Source: Tupaia tana
Taxonomy: Eukaryota; Chordata; Mammalia; Scandentia; Tupaiidae
Direction of reading: 5' to 3'
Assembly: GCA_026018925.1 (NCBI GenBank)
Contig: JAKSZU010000002.1
Span: 90,485,475-90,549,474, forward strand
DNA: 64,000 nucleotides
The number at the start of each line of letters is the position of its first letter. The stretch's first letter is position 1. The notes beneath the pieces are model-generated. The model was not told the origin of the DNA and searched no databases. It was given only the letters and a program-made list of their open reading frames with translations. Positions 51,533 to 63,194 of this stretch are shown here, piece after piece. Position numbers and translations under genes: made by a program.

Positions 51533-51711
51533 CCCGGTGGCTTAAACCCACGCCAGGTGTGTGTGCATGCGTGCCCAAGATTCTGAGAGAAAAATGGATT
51601 GTGATGTGGCCATCCCCCCTGGGGGATGATTTCTCGCTTTCTGTCTTTCTGGTGAGCGCATGCACCCTATACCAAAAACCTCTCCAAAAAACTCAAAAAA
51701 AACAAAAAAAC
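51533..51711 (+). repeat. tS-b SINE, 5' truncated
   Basis: Starts after box B at GACCCGGTGGCTTAAACCC and continues through the body to CCCTATACCAAAAACCTC and an A-rich tail. No pol III promoter is left. Confidence 0.9.
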
Positions 51712-52805
51712 GAAACTTATTGAGTGTCTGGTTCCTCCCAGGCACCCTAAGTCTGAGAAAGACACAGGGGAAATGTCCCTAACTATGTAGAATGTCGTTC
51801 CTGGTCAGGAGGTTACAGATGAGAGCGTTTCACTTTGGACTGCCAAGCATTCGACTGGAGAACGAGCCTCGAGAGTGCTGTGTGTCTTGTTATTTATTGT
51901 AATTATTTTTCCTTAAGCTGGGTGAGAACACCTCAGTCTTCTTTGCAAGACTCCTGAGCTGATCCAGACCATGCACATTGTTGACTTGTAAATTCTAGTT
52001 CTTGGACCATCACTCTGCCTGGCTGTTTTAGTTGTGCTGCTGGCACAAAATAGCCCAGCCAGAGGCCCTGCTAGGTCCTGAGGCACACAGAACAAAACGC
52101 ACGGCCCCTGTTTACATCCTCCGCCGAGCCACCCATTTCTCTGTAGGCAACAGGATTTCCTCAGGAAGTGTTCCTGGGGGAGGGTGGGCTGACGTTAAGC
52201 AGGATGTGATGACCTCTGGACCTGGTGCTGTATCTGGCCCACCCTTCCCTGTATGTAAGTTTCAAGGCCAGTTCTGCCCCAGATTGGGGTGGCAGAGTGG
52301 GTGGGATAGGCCACCTTTCCGCCGTGTGCATGAGGCTCCTTTTCCCATGCCATGTTCTTGCAGGCAAAACTGGAGTACCGAACCCAGGAGGCGGGCACCC
52401 CCTCTGAGGCCTTCAGAGGCCAGGCAGCAGCAGCTGTATCAGCATTTCAGATCCAGCCTTTCCCACAGGGTCTGTGGGTGGGGTCACTTGAGAGAGGCTG
52501 GGTCAGCTGTGAGCCTGGCTCAGGAAGAAATGATGGATCAGAGGATGTGACAATTTGTTTGGGCTGGCCAAGCACCCAGCCATGTGTTTCCTCACATGTG
52601 CTTAAGTGAATTGTCCACCACCGTACGCCTTCTGCGGCTCAGGAACACTAAACTCTCACCAATTTCTATTTTAAAATATAAAGGGGACGGGTTCCTTTCT
52701 GTGAAAGCCTCCGTAGATGCCTTTATAATTTAACCTCCATAGATGGTTTTGTACTTTACACAAGCAGTAAGGTTAGCTTAAGTTGGTTAAATACTGACCT
52801 AAGGT
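51712..52805. other. Repeat-poor 1.1-kb block of intron 1
   Basis: No SINE. A 172-codon frame at 52032-52550 is GC-rich with no recognisable domain and no clear exon boundaries. It is not called as a gene. Confidence 0.45.
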
Positions 52806-53255
52806 GGGAGTTTGGCAAGTGGTGTGGTGGTTAAGGGCACTGGACTCCCACATGGTTGACGGTGATTCAAGTCCCAGACCTGGTGACTTGCTTTCTCTCT
52901 CGCTCTTTCTTTTCTTTTTTCTTTTTTTTGGAGAGGTTTTTGCTATAGGGTCTATGCGCTCGCTAGAAAGACAGAGAAAGACAGAGAGACAGAAAGCAAG
53001 AAATCACCACCCGGGGGGAAGGCCACGCCGCAATCCCTTCTCCTTCATTTTCCTCTTGGGATCTTGGGCATGCATGCACATGCACCCAGTGTGAGTTTAA
53101 GCCACCGGGTCCGGGACTCAAACCGCAGTCGACCATGTGAGAGTCCAGCAACATAGACATTACACCAACTGCTAGTCCCTCTCTCTCTTATTCTGTCCTT
53201 CTCTGGTCAAATTTAAATAAATAAATAAAGTTAAATAAAATAATTCTTTGGAAAA
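52806..53255 (+). repeat. tS-a SINE split by antisense tS-b
   Basis: Head and CT tract (to about 52912), then CTCTCTCTCTTATTCTGTCC and the GGTCAAATTTAAATAAATAA tail from 53177. The insertion lies inside the CT tract. Confidence 0.9.
52913..53176 (-). repeat. tS-b SINE nested in tS-a
   Basis: TTTTTTGGAGAGGTTTTTGC, TATAGGGTCTATGCGCTCGC, GGGGAAGGCCACGCCGCAAT, box B complement GGGACTCAAACCGC. CTCTCTC-rich sequence on both sides obscures the TSD. Confidence 0.92.
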
Positions 53256-53467
53256 AAATTCAAATACACAGCTAAAAATAAGTAAGTAAGTAAATAAATA
53301 AGTAAGATTAAAAAGGAAACCACAAAGTGTAGAATATACACAAGGTCCAATGCAATTCTAAGAAAGGGTAAATGATTAATGATCATTGGACATTTAAAGA
53401 TAGTTGGGAAGATTTGGGCTCAGGAGGAAATTTATACAGAAGTCACGTGTAGAAAGTTCTGAAATGT

Positions 53468-53637
53468 TGGGACCAGCAGGTGGCATAGTGGTTAAGGTGC
53501 TGGACATTCCCACATGGCTGACCATAGTTCGAGTCCCAGACCCGGCGGCTTGCTTTCTCACTTTGTCTCTCTCTGGTCAAATTAAAATAAATGAATAAAT
53601 AAATAAAATTAAATAATTCTTTAAAAAAAAAAAAAAA
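53468..53637 (+). repeat. tS-a SINE with TSD
   Basis: GGGACCAGCAGGTGGCATAGTGG head, box B AGTTCGAGTCCC, A15 tail. GAAATGTT flanks at 53460-53467 and 53638-53645. Confidence 0.93.
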
Positions 53638-53645
53638 GAAATGTT

Positions 53646-54105
53646 AATGCCTGTGCTCCAGTCCTCAAGTCGTCTCTCCCTGTTGGAACATCCTGTGTGG
53701 AACTGACGATCCCAGTTTTGCACTTTGTGTCTTTCAACAGTGCCATCTTGATTTTCTCTTATTAAATTCTTTCTCTGGTTTGGTGTTACTTAGAGTCTGT
53801 GTCTTTTAAAAAATATGTTCTGGGCTAATGAGGTGTTTTCACATGAAGACTGAAACATGTTTTTTATAGTAAAAGTGAAATTTTATCATGAGAAAACAAT
53901 CACTGAAGAATAGCCTCAGGCTAAGTTAGTGTCTTCCTCTTGATTATCTCCTTGAATACTACTGTCAGAATAGCAGAACTGAACTGTGTTGTTCAGGAAA
54001 GACTAATTCCCCTGCTTCTTCTGTGCTTTAACATTTAGGGGCTCTCTATGTTGCCACAGAGAGGCTTAGGGAGAGAAGGGGCTAATGTTTAAGAGGAAAT
54101 GAAAT
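53646..54105. other. Unique sequence, no feature seen
   Basis: No gene or repeat identified. Confidence 0.5.
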
Positions 54106-54275
54106 GGGGGGCCAGCGAGTGGCATGAAGGTTGAGGTACCGAACTCCCACATGGTTCAAGTCCTGGATTTGGCAGCTTGCTTTCTCACTTTCCCTCTCTC
54201 TCTCTGGTCAAATTGAAAAAGTGATAATAATAAATACAATACAATAAAATAAATAATTCTTTTTAAAAAAAAGGA
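54106..54275 (+). repeat. tS-a SINE
   Basis: GGGGGGCCAGCGAGTGGCATG head with a deletion before box B (ACATGGTTCAAGTCC), tail AATAATAAATACAATAC. Confidence 0.9.
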
Positions 54276-55449
54276 AAAATTGAAATGAGGTTGAATTAAT
54301 TGACTAGTCTTTTCTAAGCTGTTTTCTGAGTTACTTCCATGGAAAAGTAAGTGAATTCTTCTCCATTTTAGCCCAAGAGTCATATCAAGCCCCCACACCC
54401 ACTCTTGTCTGCAGGGAGGGAGCTACACACCTGGCCTCCTCTGAGCACAGAGCCAAGGTGTCCACTGGGATCACTGTGTGTCACAGCAGCAGGGGACCTG
54501 GGGACCTCCTTTGTAGGCTTCCCACAACCTGCTCTCTGTGATCCAGGAGGAAGGAAAGTACCCACTGGTCATTGGAGGACTCTTAATGCTAATGGCCTTT
54601 GAGAATCTTTGTTTCCTGATTTGTGTCCTGAGTTAACCTTGGAGTTCAAAAGGCCTTATTCTGGGATACTCATTAACAGGGCCATTTTCCATAACATGTG
54701 CACATAACATCCTCTCTAAATGGGACAAAAACTTACCCTGAGTGGTCAATCTGGCTCATTTATGACTGGATGTCCAGAATGCCTTAAAAGAGTCCTCACT
54801 CATTTTTACAGAATGGAATCGTGCAAACACTTCTTTCCTAACTACATACAATTGTGTAACTTTCAGTTATGTAAGGAAGCACACTAACACCCTACCCTGA
54901 GTCCAGAGCCACCAGCGTGTGAAAACCTGTTTCCACTGCCATGTTCCTTGACTTTCAGTCTGACAGTACAGAGCCTGTTCTTTATGAGACTTGGCTATGG
55001 ATAGAAATCATTTTTCTTTTTGGTAGTGGCTGTTTTGCAATATTATATTTACTATGTTTAACTTTCTCACATATATAAAGCTAATAAACCACATAAACAT
55101 AAAAGTGCTAAGTGTTAGAACTGACACCTCTCTGGGGTTTCTTTTTAATAAGCTTATGTAATTAACGCCTTGAACTATATTCCATTTGTTTCTTTTGAAA
55201 CCATACAAAGAGAACAGGATGGTACACATACATGTGGCACCAGCATGGTTAATATTGGCTTTTTAAATTATAATGAAGTGGTGGGGGCTTGGGAAGTTAA
55301 AACCAATAGTGACTTTTAAGTCTGAAGACTGAAGAGTAGATATGTTATTTAGAGGGGAAAAAAAAGAAAACATAAGCAATATCTAAATTGTTTATAGTCC
55401 TCTTCCTGAAGGCCTGAGATTAGCACCTGTTGATTAATAATTTTATGTT
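54276..55449. other. Repeat-poor 1.2-kb block of intron 1
   Basis: No SINE or exon recognised. Short open frames lack coding features. Confidence 0.45.
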
Positions 55450-55530
55450 TTCCATTTATTCATTCATTCTTTTATTTAGGACATTTATATTGAGAACCTT
55501 CTTGGCACTATCCTGAGTAAAAATTAGAAA
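55450..55530 (-). repeat. L2 3'-end fragment
   Basis: ATTTATTCATTCATTC, then GGACATTTATATTGAGAACC and GGCACTATCCTGAG, matches the complement of the L2 3' end. Confidence 0.5.
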
Positions 55531-55639
55531 TCATTGAATTAAAAAAAAAGTTAGAAACAAGTGAATAAAACTTAGAAAAAAACTTTGATAGTTGATACTT
55601 TAATTTGGGTAGAAAACAAACAAAAAGAAGTAATATACA

Positions 55640-55787
55640 AATTACTTAATTTAATTTATTATTATTTAATTTGCTACAGAGAGACAGAGCAGGAAAGTGA
55701 AAAAGCAAGCCTTCCAGGTCTAGGACTTGAACCGTGGTCCACCATGTGGGAATCCTCTGCCTTAATCACCATGCCACCTGTAGGCCC
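55640..55787 (-). repeat. tS-a SINE, antisense
   Basis: ATTACTTAATTTAATTTATT tail complement, TTTGCTACAGAGAGACAG, box B complement GGACTTGAACCGTGG and head end CCATGCCACCTGTAGGCCC. Confidence 0.9.
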
Positions 55788-55794
55788 TTATTTT

Positions 55795-55993
55795 TGTTTT
55801 TAAGTTTTATTTTTATTTATTTCTTCCATAAGAGAAAGAGAGACAGAGAGATAGACACCCCCAACAGGGTCCTTACGCTGGCCCAGATCATGGCACACAC
55901 ATGCCCCATAGGTCCAGGGAGGCCCCAGGAAGCAAACTTCGGGTATGTCCCATGTAGGTCCAGTCGTATCACTTTTGCACCCTGCCGGCTCCC
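55795..55993 (-). repeat. SINE-d, antisense
   Basis: TTTATTTATTTCTTCCATAAG tail complement, GAGAGACAGAGAGATAGACA, GGTCCAGGGAGGCCCCAGG and end CCCTGCCGGCTCCC. Confidence 0.65.
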
Positions 55994-56109
55994 TGTAAAC
56001 TATTTTAAATGGTGAAAAGTGGCAGGAAGAAATCTAAGGCAAAGAATAAAGTTATTCCAGACCAGGATGTCTCCTGAAAAGAGGACATCTGAGTGATAAC
56101 TAGCAGGGG

Positions 56110-56390
56110 ATGAGAGTGGGTAACCGTGAGAAGTTACAAGGCCCAGCCAAGGCTGAGTGGTTAGGGGTGTTGGGGGAGAAACAGGGCAGCCAGTGTGGCT
56201 GGGGGCCGTGAGCCAGGGAAAGGCACAGGACCCGGCAGGAGGGAGGTGAGAGGCTCCCTGAGCTGGGCCTTTTAGGTTACCTTTTGCCTTGTGGCCTTTA
56301 CTCTAAATGAGCTGAGGGAAATGGTCTGATTTAGCGTCTAACAAGACCTCTCCAGCTGCTGTTTAGAGGACGCTCAATAGTTCAGGGACA
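56110..56390 (-). repeat. L2 LINE fragment (3' part of ORF region)
   Basis: The complement contains AAATCAGACCATTTCCCTC, then TTTAGAGTAAAGGCCACAAG and CAGCCACACTGGCTGCCC, in the order found in the L2 region just before its 3' UTR. No open frame survives. Confidence 0.65.
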
Positions 56391-56489
56391 GAGCCCAGGA
56401 CTTAATCTCCCAGAATAAAATACAACCAACTGCGGTGTTTTGTGAATGGAAAAACATAACCCATCATGACAGAATCAGCGCTTTGTAAT

Positions 56490-56545
56490 AAAAACCAAAA
56501 AAACAAACAAAAAAAAAACAAAAAAAAAAACAAAAAAAAAAGAAC
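56490..56545. repeat. A-rich (CAAAAAAAAA)n tract
   Basis: Three near-identical A-rich units separated by C, after AATAAAAACC. Possibly a degenerated poly(A) tail. Confidence 0.85.
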
Positions 56546-56839
56546 AAGGTGTCTTCTTACCACTTAAACATTTTTGGAGGCTTTTCTCCCACAATGTGGC
56601 TAATGATTACAATAAAAGTATCAGTTCTATCCACATCACAAAGAAGAAAGTGAAATTTCCCTTTTGTTTTTATTAGGGCAAATAAACAGCATAAAAAAGT
56701 TTGGGTGGGTGGTAGGCATGTCTTAACTAGTGCGTTTCCTTTTATGTGATTGTTGAATTGTAAATCCAAGAACTTGAATGGGAAGAAGGGGAATCTCACC
56801 TGGCAGACACTGGCCAGGAAAATTATTAGAAGAGGGGAT

Positions 56840-57055
56840 AGAGGGTGATGCAGGAGTAAAACACAAAGTTCCGCGAGGCTGATCCATATGGAAGGGTCTG
56901 GGTTTGCACCTGGAGGCCTCCCTGACTGTTCAGGGCTGGCTGAAGCTAGTGGTGCATTGTGCTTTCAGGAATCTCTTGGTGGTGTCTCTTCGTTGCTTTC
57001 TGTCTGGCTCTCTCACTCATGAAAGGAAGAAAGAAACATTCAAACAAACAAACAA
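56840..57055 (+). repeat. SINE-d, sense
   Basis: GGGTGATGCAGGAGTAAAAC head, GGGTTTGCACCTGGAGG in box B position, GCATTGTGCTTTCAGG body, CTCTCACTCATGAAAGGAAG and GAAAGAAACATTC end with a (CAAA)n tail. Confidence 0.65.
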
Positions 57056-57644
57056 ACAAAGAAAACACTCTTGGAAAAGCTAAGATTTGAGTGATGAGTT
57101 GATAACAGTGTTCATTCTTCAGTGAAATTAATTGCTCTTTCCACAAAATATACATTAGATAACAATGGAAAAGCCAGGGATGACGTTAGTACATTCTCTG
57201 CTTCTGAACAGACTGAGAAAACGGATATTTTCATTCTCACAATAATCGGCTTGGTCGCATGTTGTGAATTTATCAGAGACTGTTTTTGTCTCTTTGTTTC
57301 TTAGGTACTAGGTGACTGTCAAGTTCACCTTGTAACCCTGTGCACAGTGTGGGTACCAAGCCAATAATTTGGACTCTCATCTTAGGAGATGTTTTTAGTC
57401 CATGAGTAAGAACAGATCCGTGGGCTTCCAATGCTCTCTCAGAGACTTTCACATTATATTCTTGGCAAAAGTAAAGGTCTTTTATGATGAAAATTGAGAT
57501 CATCTTAAGAGGAAATGATGTAATTAGAAAAAAGCTTTTTCTCCCCAAAGAAATTGCAGTGAAAGTATGGCCGTTATTTCCCATGTAAAACTTTATATGG
57601 TTATAGGGAGAGATGGACAGATACATAGATATAAGGTTTCTATT
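57056..57644. other. Unique sequence, no feature seen
   Basis: A 117-codon - strand frame at 57273-57626 has no recognised domain. Confidence 0.45.
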
Positions 57645-57800
57645 TTTTTAAGAATTATTTTATTTATTTATTTTTTAATTTGACCAGAGACAGACAGAGA
57701 GAAAGTGAGAAAGCAAGCTAGCCACCAGGTCTGGGACTTGAACTGTAGTTGGCCACGTGGGAGTCTAGTGCCTTAACTACCATGCCACCCACTGGGCCCA
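57645..57800 (-). repeat. tS-a SINE, antisense
   Basis: TTAAGAATTATTTTATTTA tail complement, TTTTTAATTTGACCAGAG, box B complement GGGACTTGAACTGTAG, head end CCACCCACTGGGCCC. Confidence 0.92.
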
Positions 57801-58064
57801 CAAATATTTCTTATATGCCCGGAACATGAAGAGTAATACTGTGGGGCTGGCATTCTCTTTGTCTGGGTTTTCCTATATGTCACATACAGGTGAGAATGTG
57901 GTACAGGATGAAACCAACAGATTTCCCCTACATTCAGCAATTCATACGTGGGCCTTTTTATTTTCAGTTTAGTCACTGGAAGGATGGGGAACAGGTACTC
58001 TCCTTAGGGTCTCACCATGCCACAGGCCTTCCCTGAGTCTCCCAGCCAACCTTCCATTCCATGA

Positions 58065-58262
58065 GCTTAGTGATGACCAGATGCTATGTTGAGGGTTCAC
58101 AAAAGTATTTAACCTGTGGAGTAACTGTGTTGCTGCCATTTTGCAGATGAGGAAAATGAGGCAGTGCAAAGTTCAGTTAATCTTACTTGGGTCACCAGCT
58201 AGTCAGGGGCCGAGTAGGGGGGGTTCAGGTTCCTTGGCCGAAGTTCTTAGTCATTGCACCAT
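58065..58262 (-). repeat. MIR SINE, antisense
   Basis: GCCATTTTGCAGATGAGGAAAATGAGG followed by GGTCACCAGCTAGTCAGGGGC is the characteristic MIR core complement (given in parts). The flanks extend in both directions. Confidence 0.65.
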
Positions 58263-58965
58263 TCTTAAAGCTTTTCTCTCCTTGTTTGACTGTGTTTCTG
58301 TCTGGAAAGAGGAATAACATCCCACTGGATGTTGACCCTGCTTCACTGTTGAAAAGCTCCAGTCTTTTCTACAACAAAAGTGGGTCCCCTGCCTGGGGGC
58401 CAAAGGCAGACACCGTGGTCTACGGTGGTGGTCCTCATAGGATCACGTTATTGGTCAGCAGCATTGATACCTACACAGCTGCACAGAACTGTCGTAAAAC
58501 AGAGCTGGCCAAGGACGGCTGAGCTTCCTGGATGATTTCCACATTTGATAAGGGGGTCTTCTAGTGGTGAGTGTTAAGGTGCCCTCAGTTCCCAGGGGCC
58601 AACTGCGTGTCCTAAGTTTTTATGTGGAACGCAAAGTTAATGAAACTCGATCCACTGCTTTCCAATTCTGTGGTTTGGTTGTTGCTGAAGTTTGCCGTGG
58701 GGAGTTCAGTGCACTGAAACTAAGTGCTTGCGCTCTCTCTCCCTCATAAGTATCTTTCCACAGCCGTTAAATTTAGGAAGTATCCCCAAAGCTGGGTCCT
58801 TTGGTCTCTTCAACCTCCCGTCCTGCCATTCAGACCTTCAGCCATGCAGGGGAGCTTCTGCTTTTGGAACACATTAGGCATCTTGTGACTCAGAGGAACT
58901 GTATTTGTTGTCTCTGCTGCTTGGAGCTATAACTTTCTACCCCCTTTCCCCAGTTCTACATTTAT
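58263..58965. other. Unique sequence, no feature seen
   Basis: About 700 bases. A 111-codon frame at 58187-58522 overlaps the MIR and lacks any recognised domain. Confidence 0.45.
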
Positions 58966-59229
58966 CCTTTTTTTCCTCCAAATTTTACTACAGGACATAT
59001 TCTCACCAGAGAGGGCAGGGGTGGTGGTGGGGGTGGTGGTGGTAGTGTGAGAAAGCACCCTCCAGTGCGGAAGGCTATGGCATAATCCCTTCTCCTCCCT
59101 TCTGCTCTCAGAGTTTTAGGCACCCGCACGGCACTTGGTGTGTTTTTCCAATCACCGAGTCCGACCCTTGAACCACATAGTTAGGTATGTGGAATCCAGC
59201 CGTCCTAACCACCATGCCACCATCTAGCC
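58966..59229 (-). repeat. tS-c SINE with (GGT)n, antisense
   Basis: TTTTACTACAGGACATATTC, a GGTGGTGG expansion at about 59020-59048, GTGTGTTTTTCCAATCACC junction complement and head end CCACCATCTAGCC. Confidence 0.85.
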
Positions 59230-59389
59230 ATTCTTGTTTCTAATGATGATATATTTCACATTTGAGTGTCTCAGACTTTAGACTGTCTTAACTGTTGTGA
59301 GGTCAGTGGGGACAGGGACTGTAACTCCTTATTATATGTAAAAATGCTGTTTTGGTGGGCATTCTGTCCATTCATAGTTACTGAATGAA

Positions 59390-59556
59390 TTTTTTTTTAA
59401 AGAATTATGTTTTCTATTTTAACTTTATTTTTTTGATTTGATGAGAGAGAGATAGAGAGAGAGAGGGAGAAAGCAAGTCACCAGGTCCGGGACTCAAACC
59501 ATAGTTTGCCATGTAGGAATCCAGTGCCCTCAACCACCACATCACCTACTGGCCCC
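59390..59556 (-). repeat. tS-a SINE, antisense
   Basis: T9, AAAGAATTATGTTTTC tail complement, GA tract, box B complement GGGACTCAAACCATAG. GTTACTGAATGAATTTT before and GTTAATGAATTAATTTTT after form a TSD. Confidence 0.92.
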
Positions 59557-59611
59557 AGTTAATGAATTAATTTTTGGGGCACTCTCAGGAAGGAAAAAGA
59601 TCAGCTCTAAT

Positions 59612-59796
59612 GTTTTTGGTAATTTATTCATTTGTTCATTCATGAATTTGGTAGCTATTTCTTAAGTAACTGCTAAGTGTCAGGCATTCAATGAAATGAA
59701 TGAAAGGTTGCAAAAATGTGTACAACCCAGTTCCGGCTTTCAAAAGCCCTGAAATATCCTGATGACAACAAATGCAAAGACAAATAAAAGTAATTT
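59612..59796 (-). repeat. L2 3'-end fragment, split by tS-c
   Basis: ATTTATTCATTTGTTCATTC, AACTGCTAAGTGTCAGGCAT and ACAACCCAGTTCCGGCTTTC follow the complement of the L2 3' end. A possible continuation is ACCCTCATGGAGTGGG at about 60072-60087. Confidence 0.6.
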
Positions 59797-60051
59797 AAAA
59801 AGAAAATACCAGAGAATGCGTGCACTTGTGCACACACGCACGCAAGAAATGGGGGGGGGGGGGAGAGCACGCGTGAGCGAGCGCATACCCTATGGAGAGT
59901 GGCCATGCCGCAATCTCTTCTCCATTTCAGGATTTGAGACATGCAGGCACACACACCTGGCATGTTTTTCAGTCCTTTGTGTCTGAGATTTGAGCCAGGG
60001 AGTCAGCCATGTAGGATCCACTACCTTGACTGCTGTGCCACCAGCTGGCTC
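59797..60051 (-). repeat. tS-c SINE inside L2, antisense
   Basis: GTGCGTGTGTGTGCACAAGTG-type block near its 3' end, a G14 run at about 59851-59864, GCCATGCCGCAATCTC and head complement CTGTGCCACCAGCTGGC. Confidence 0.83.
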
Positions 60052-60087
60052 ATAAAAGCCATTCAAATAAAACCCTCATGGAGTGGG

Positions 60088-60963
60088 AAATTTCAGACTA
60101 TGCATAAGTAGAGAGACTATGTTAATTAACCTGTTCTACCCTACAATTTCCAGTCCCGTTGGTCTCACTTCATCTGTATCTGTACTCACTACCCCTCCCG
60201 ACCCATGACTTCAAAGCAAATTCCTGTCAAGCTGTGTTCGTGACATTGGGATTGCATGGTTGACATGAATGCAGAAGGTCTGGTGCCCCACAAAGACCAT
60301 TTTTAAGGTCATATCTGTCAAAAGTGTGCCATTTAGGCAGTAGTACCAAGAAATAGTTTAATCACTTTTGCTTGTATACAAGTGGAGTCACAGGCGTGAA
60401 GACTGTTGTCAGACAACGTCGACAGACTCGGCCAGACTCCGTGTCTCACTTCCAGCTGCACCAAGGAATGTGTGAGGACATCGGAGTACACTCAGTCTGC
60501 CCCACGTGTGTGGTCACACCTCGCAGCTCCCTGCTCAAGCTGTGTCAGAATATATTTTCCTAACACAGCAAACTTGAGTATTGCCCAGTGTGTAGCTACA
60601 CTGCTAGAAATTACACTGCTCTGAGATAATATACTCATTTCTGACACTTGAGGAATGTCATAAATCTCTTTTGGCTAGTAAGATCTTGATTGATCAGTCA
60701 AGATTGAAAATGCCCACCTCCTCAGGTTTGTGTGCCGAAGACTACCAGAGGAAACTCAAAGTGTGATTCATACACATCGAAATCTGTGAATCTGGCCTAA
60801 AATGGTGACTTAATTCCCACTCAGCCAGCTCTGCTGTTATTTCCAAATACGTGATTCGATTAAGCTCAGGGCAGTTTAGAAATGGAAAATGAGTTTAGTT
60901 TAAAAGTGCCATCTGCTAAAGCCAAATGTCCATTTTGATTCAGAATCTATTACTTGTATTCTT
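60088..60963. other. Repeat-poor block of intron 1
   Basis: About 880 bases without recognised repeats or exon. Confidence 0.45.
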
Positions 60964-61103
60964 CCTTTTTTTTTTTTTTTTTTTTTTTTTGCCAGAGAGA
61001 GAGAGAAAGACACACAGAGAGAAAACACTTTCCAATGGGGCATGGCCATGTCCAATGTTTTCCCTCCAGTTCTCCATCCTGTGAGGATTTTGTACTTGTA
61101 CAT
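60964..61103 (-). repeat. Long tS SINE, 5' truncated, antisense
   Basis: T25 run, GCCAGAGAGAGAGAG, GGGGCATGGCCATGTCC and CTCCATCCTGTGAGGATTTTG, then the match stops. The head is absent. Confidence 0.8.
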
Positions 61104-61115
61104 CTATATTTCTTA

Positions 61116-61309
61116 CCATTTTAAAAAAAGAGAATTATTTTATTTAACTGTTTATTTACATATTTATTTTAATTTGACTAGAGATGAACAGAGTGAGAGA
61201 GAGAGAGTGAAAGGGAAAGTAGAAATGCATGTTGTTAGGTCTGGGATTCAAACCACAGTTTGCCATGTGGGAGTCCAGGGGCCCTAACCACCACTCCACC
61301 TACCGGCCC
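61116..61309 (-). repeat. tS-a SINE with TSD
   Basis: A perfect 12-bp TSD CTATATTTCTTA at 61104-61115 and 61310-61321. Head end CCTACCGGCCC. Confidence 0.94.
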
Positions 61310-61329
61310 CTATATTTCTTATCTTTTAT

Positions 61330-61618
61330 TTATTTGTTCATTATTTATTTTTTTAAATTGTTGTTATCCAGCACGTGCACTTGTCAGAGACAGAGAGAGG
61401 AAAAGGGAAAGCCATCGCTAATCCAGAACTTGACCCAGAGGAGATTGAAGTGGGGTGGCCATGCCACAATCCTTTCCCCTCTACTCTTCCTCTTGGGATT
61501 TTGGGCACACCTGCATATGCATCTGGCATGTTTTTCAAGCCTTTGGGTCTGGGACTCGAACTGTGCTGTTGGCCATGTGAGATCCAGCCACCTTAATGTC
61601 TATGCCATCTGCTGGCCT
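61330..61618 (-). repeat. tS-c SINE, antisense
   Basis: TTGTTGTTATCCAGCACGTG, GTGGGGTGGCCATGCCACAAT, GGCATGTTTTTCAAGCC junction complement, GGGACTCGAACTGTGC and head end CATCTGCTGGCCTC. Confidence 0.9.
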
Positions 61619-61621
61619 CTA

Positions 61622-61879
61622 TACTTGTCCTTTAAAAAATCAAATTAGGAGCGGGCCTATCCTTTTCTCTGTATTTTCAAGTTCTTAGGGCTCCCTTGTG
61701 ATACTTTTTGGAGTCATTGATAGCCAGCAAATGAGAGCTTTCAGAACCTTCAATTCCAAAGGGACCTTACATTAAGCATTCCGCTTAGAAGTTTCCATGA
61801 TTTAATCATTTGACTACATTAAAATAAACAGAAGTCTATGCTTGACTCTTCATCTATAATAAGAAAGTCTTTTGTTTCT
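61622..61879. other. Unique sequence, no feature seen
   Basis: No feature supported. Confidence 0.5.
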
Positions 61880-61965
61880 TGAGTTTATATTGTATACTGA
61901 GCAGTTAGCACAGCACCTGAACATAGTAGGTGTTTAGTAAGTAATATTTGGATGAATGAAACAGC
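61880..61965 (+). repeat. MIR-type 3' fragment
   Basis: TACTGAGCAGTTAGCACAGC, CCTGAACATAGTAGGTG and TTAGTAAGTAATATTTGGATG resemble a MIR 3' end. Confidence 0.55.
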
Positions 61966-62257
61966 CTCTAACTGTTGATTGGAGAGTATAAACACAGCTG
62001 TTATCACCTCCATCAGTTTCTTCATTATACCCGACAATGGACGTAATGTGCAGAGGTGCTAGGGCCCACTCTCTCCAAGAGGGATATGGAAGAGGCCTTT
62101 CTCACCCATTTATTGTATAATAGCTCCTCATCTGGGTGGCCAGTTCACTTCATTCACATTTAGCACATACTTTTCATATTTATTCCCAACTAGTAATTAA
62201 GGATTACTAGTTCACGCATAAGATTTTGGTAAATCATTTTTGCCAAAAAGCTTAAGT
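61966..62257. other. Unique sequence, no feature seen
   Basis: No feature supported. Confidence 0.5.
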
Positions 62258-62490
62258 GTTTTTTTTTGTGTGTGTGTGTGTGTGTGCCATAGGACACATG
62301 TACTCGTCAGAGAGAGGGAAAGTGAGAAATCAATTCCTGGGGGGATGGCCACACCACAATCCCTTCTTCATTCTCCTATTGGGATTTTAGACATGCACTC
62401 GACTTGATTTTCAAGCTTCCAGGTCTGAGGCTTGAACTGTGGTCAGCTAGATGGTAGTCCAGTGCCTTCACTACCATCCTCCTGCTGGCC
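62258..62490 (-). repeat. Long tS SINE, antisense
   Basis: T9 and (GT)n at about 62268-62287 in the tail, CCATAGGACACATGTACTCG, GGGGGATGGCCACACCACAA, box B complement GCTTGAACTGTGG, head end CCTCCTGCTGGCCC. Confidence 0.88.
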
Positions 62491-62956
62491 CAGCCTTTTG
62501 CATGGTAGAGTCAAGCAGGGTGCAGTGTGCCATAGAGAGGTACATGAGAGGAGATGCGAGAGCACGGAGCACATAAAAAGAAAAATGTAGAAGGACCCTC
62601 GAGGATCCTCTGCATTTCAGGTGAGCTGAGAGTTCCAAAGAGACCCACAGACAGGGCTTGAGTCTAAAATAGAGAAAGTGGGACCCTCCACAGCTGCAGC
62701 CTGGGGTGAGGAAGACTTTGTCGGTGACTTTCAGACTTTGGTTGCAGATTCTCCAGAAGGAATGTCTTTTCCATTGTGATCACTATAGTAGTATGCATGC
62801 ATAACCCAAGCATGGAAACTCCAGGAATCGATGCCCTTACTTCCTTGGTGTGCCCGAGCACTTTCACCCCGTCCCACGCTTTTCTGTGCTCTGCTAGGCT
62901 ATGCAGTGTCATTTAAACTAATGCTGGCTTAACATGTGTTCTTTTCCTTTTTTCCA
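62491..62956. other. Unique sequence, no feature seen
   Basis: No feature supported. Confidence 0.5.
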
Positions 62957-62959
62957 AAG

Positions 62960-63004
<45 letters not shown>

Positions 63005-63177
63005 TATTGATCATTATCATTACTCTTCAATTCACTGTAGAGCACACATGCTCACGAGAGTGAAAGTGAGAGAGAGATTGAGAGAGAGAGAGAGTGAGAA
63101 ACCAAGCTACCAGGTTCAGGACTTGGACCACAGTCAGCCATGTGGAAGTCCACCGCCTCCATGCCATTTGCTGGCCC
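62957..63177 (-). repeat. tS-a/b mosaic SINE with (ATTT)n
   Basis: The tail is an (ATTT)n microsatellite at about 62961-63004. CACTGTAGAGCACACATGCTC is the tS-b end. Box B complement GGACTTGGACCAC. Confidence 0.88.
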
Positions 63178-63194
63178 CTTATTTTGTTTCATAA

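Noticed and set aside
52032..52550. 172-codon + strand frame in intron 1
   Set aside because: No recognisable domain, no clear splice sites or promoter, and composition typical of a chance frame in GC-richer intron DNA.
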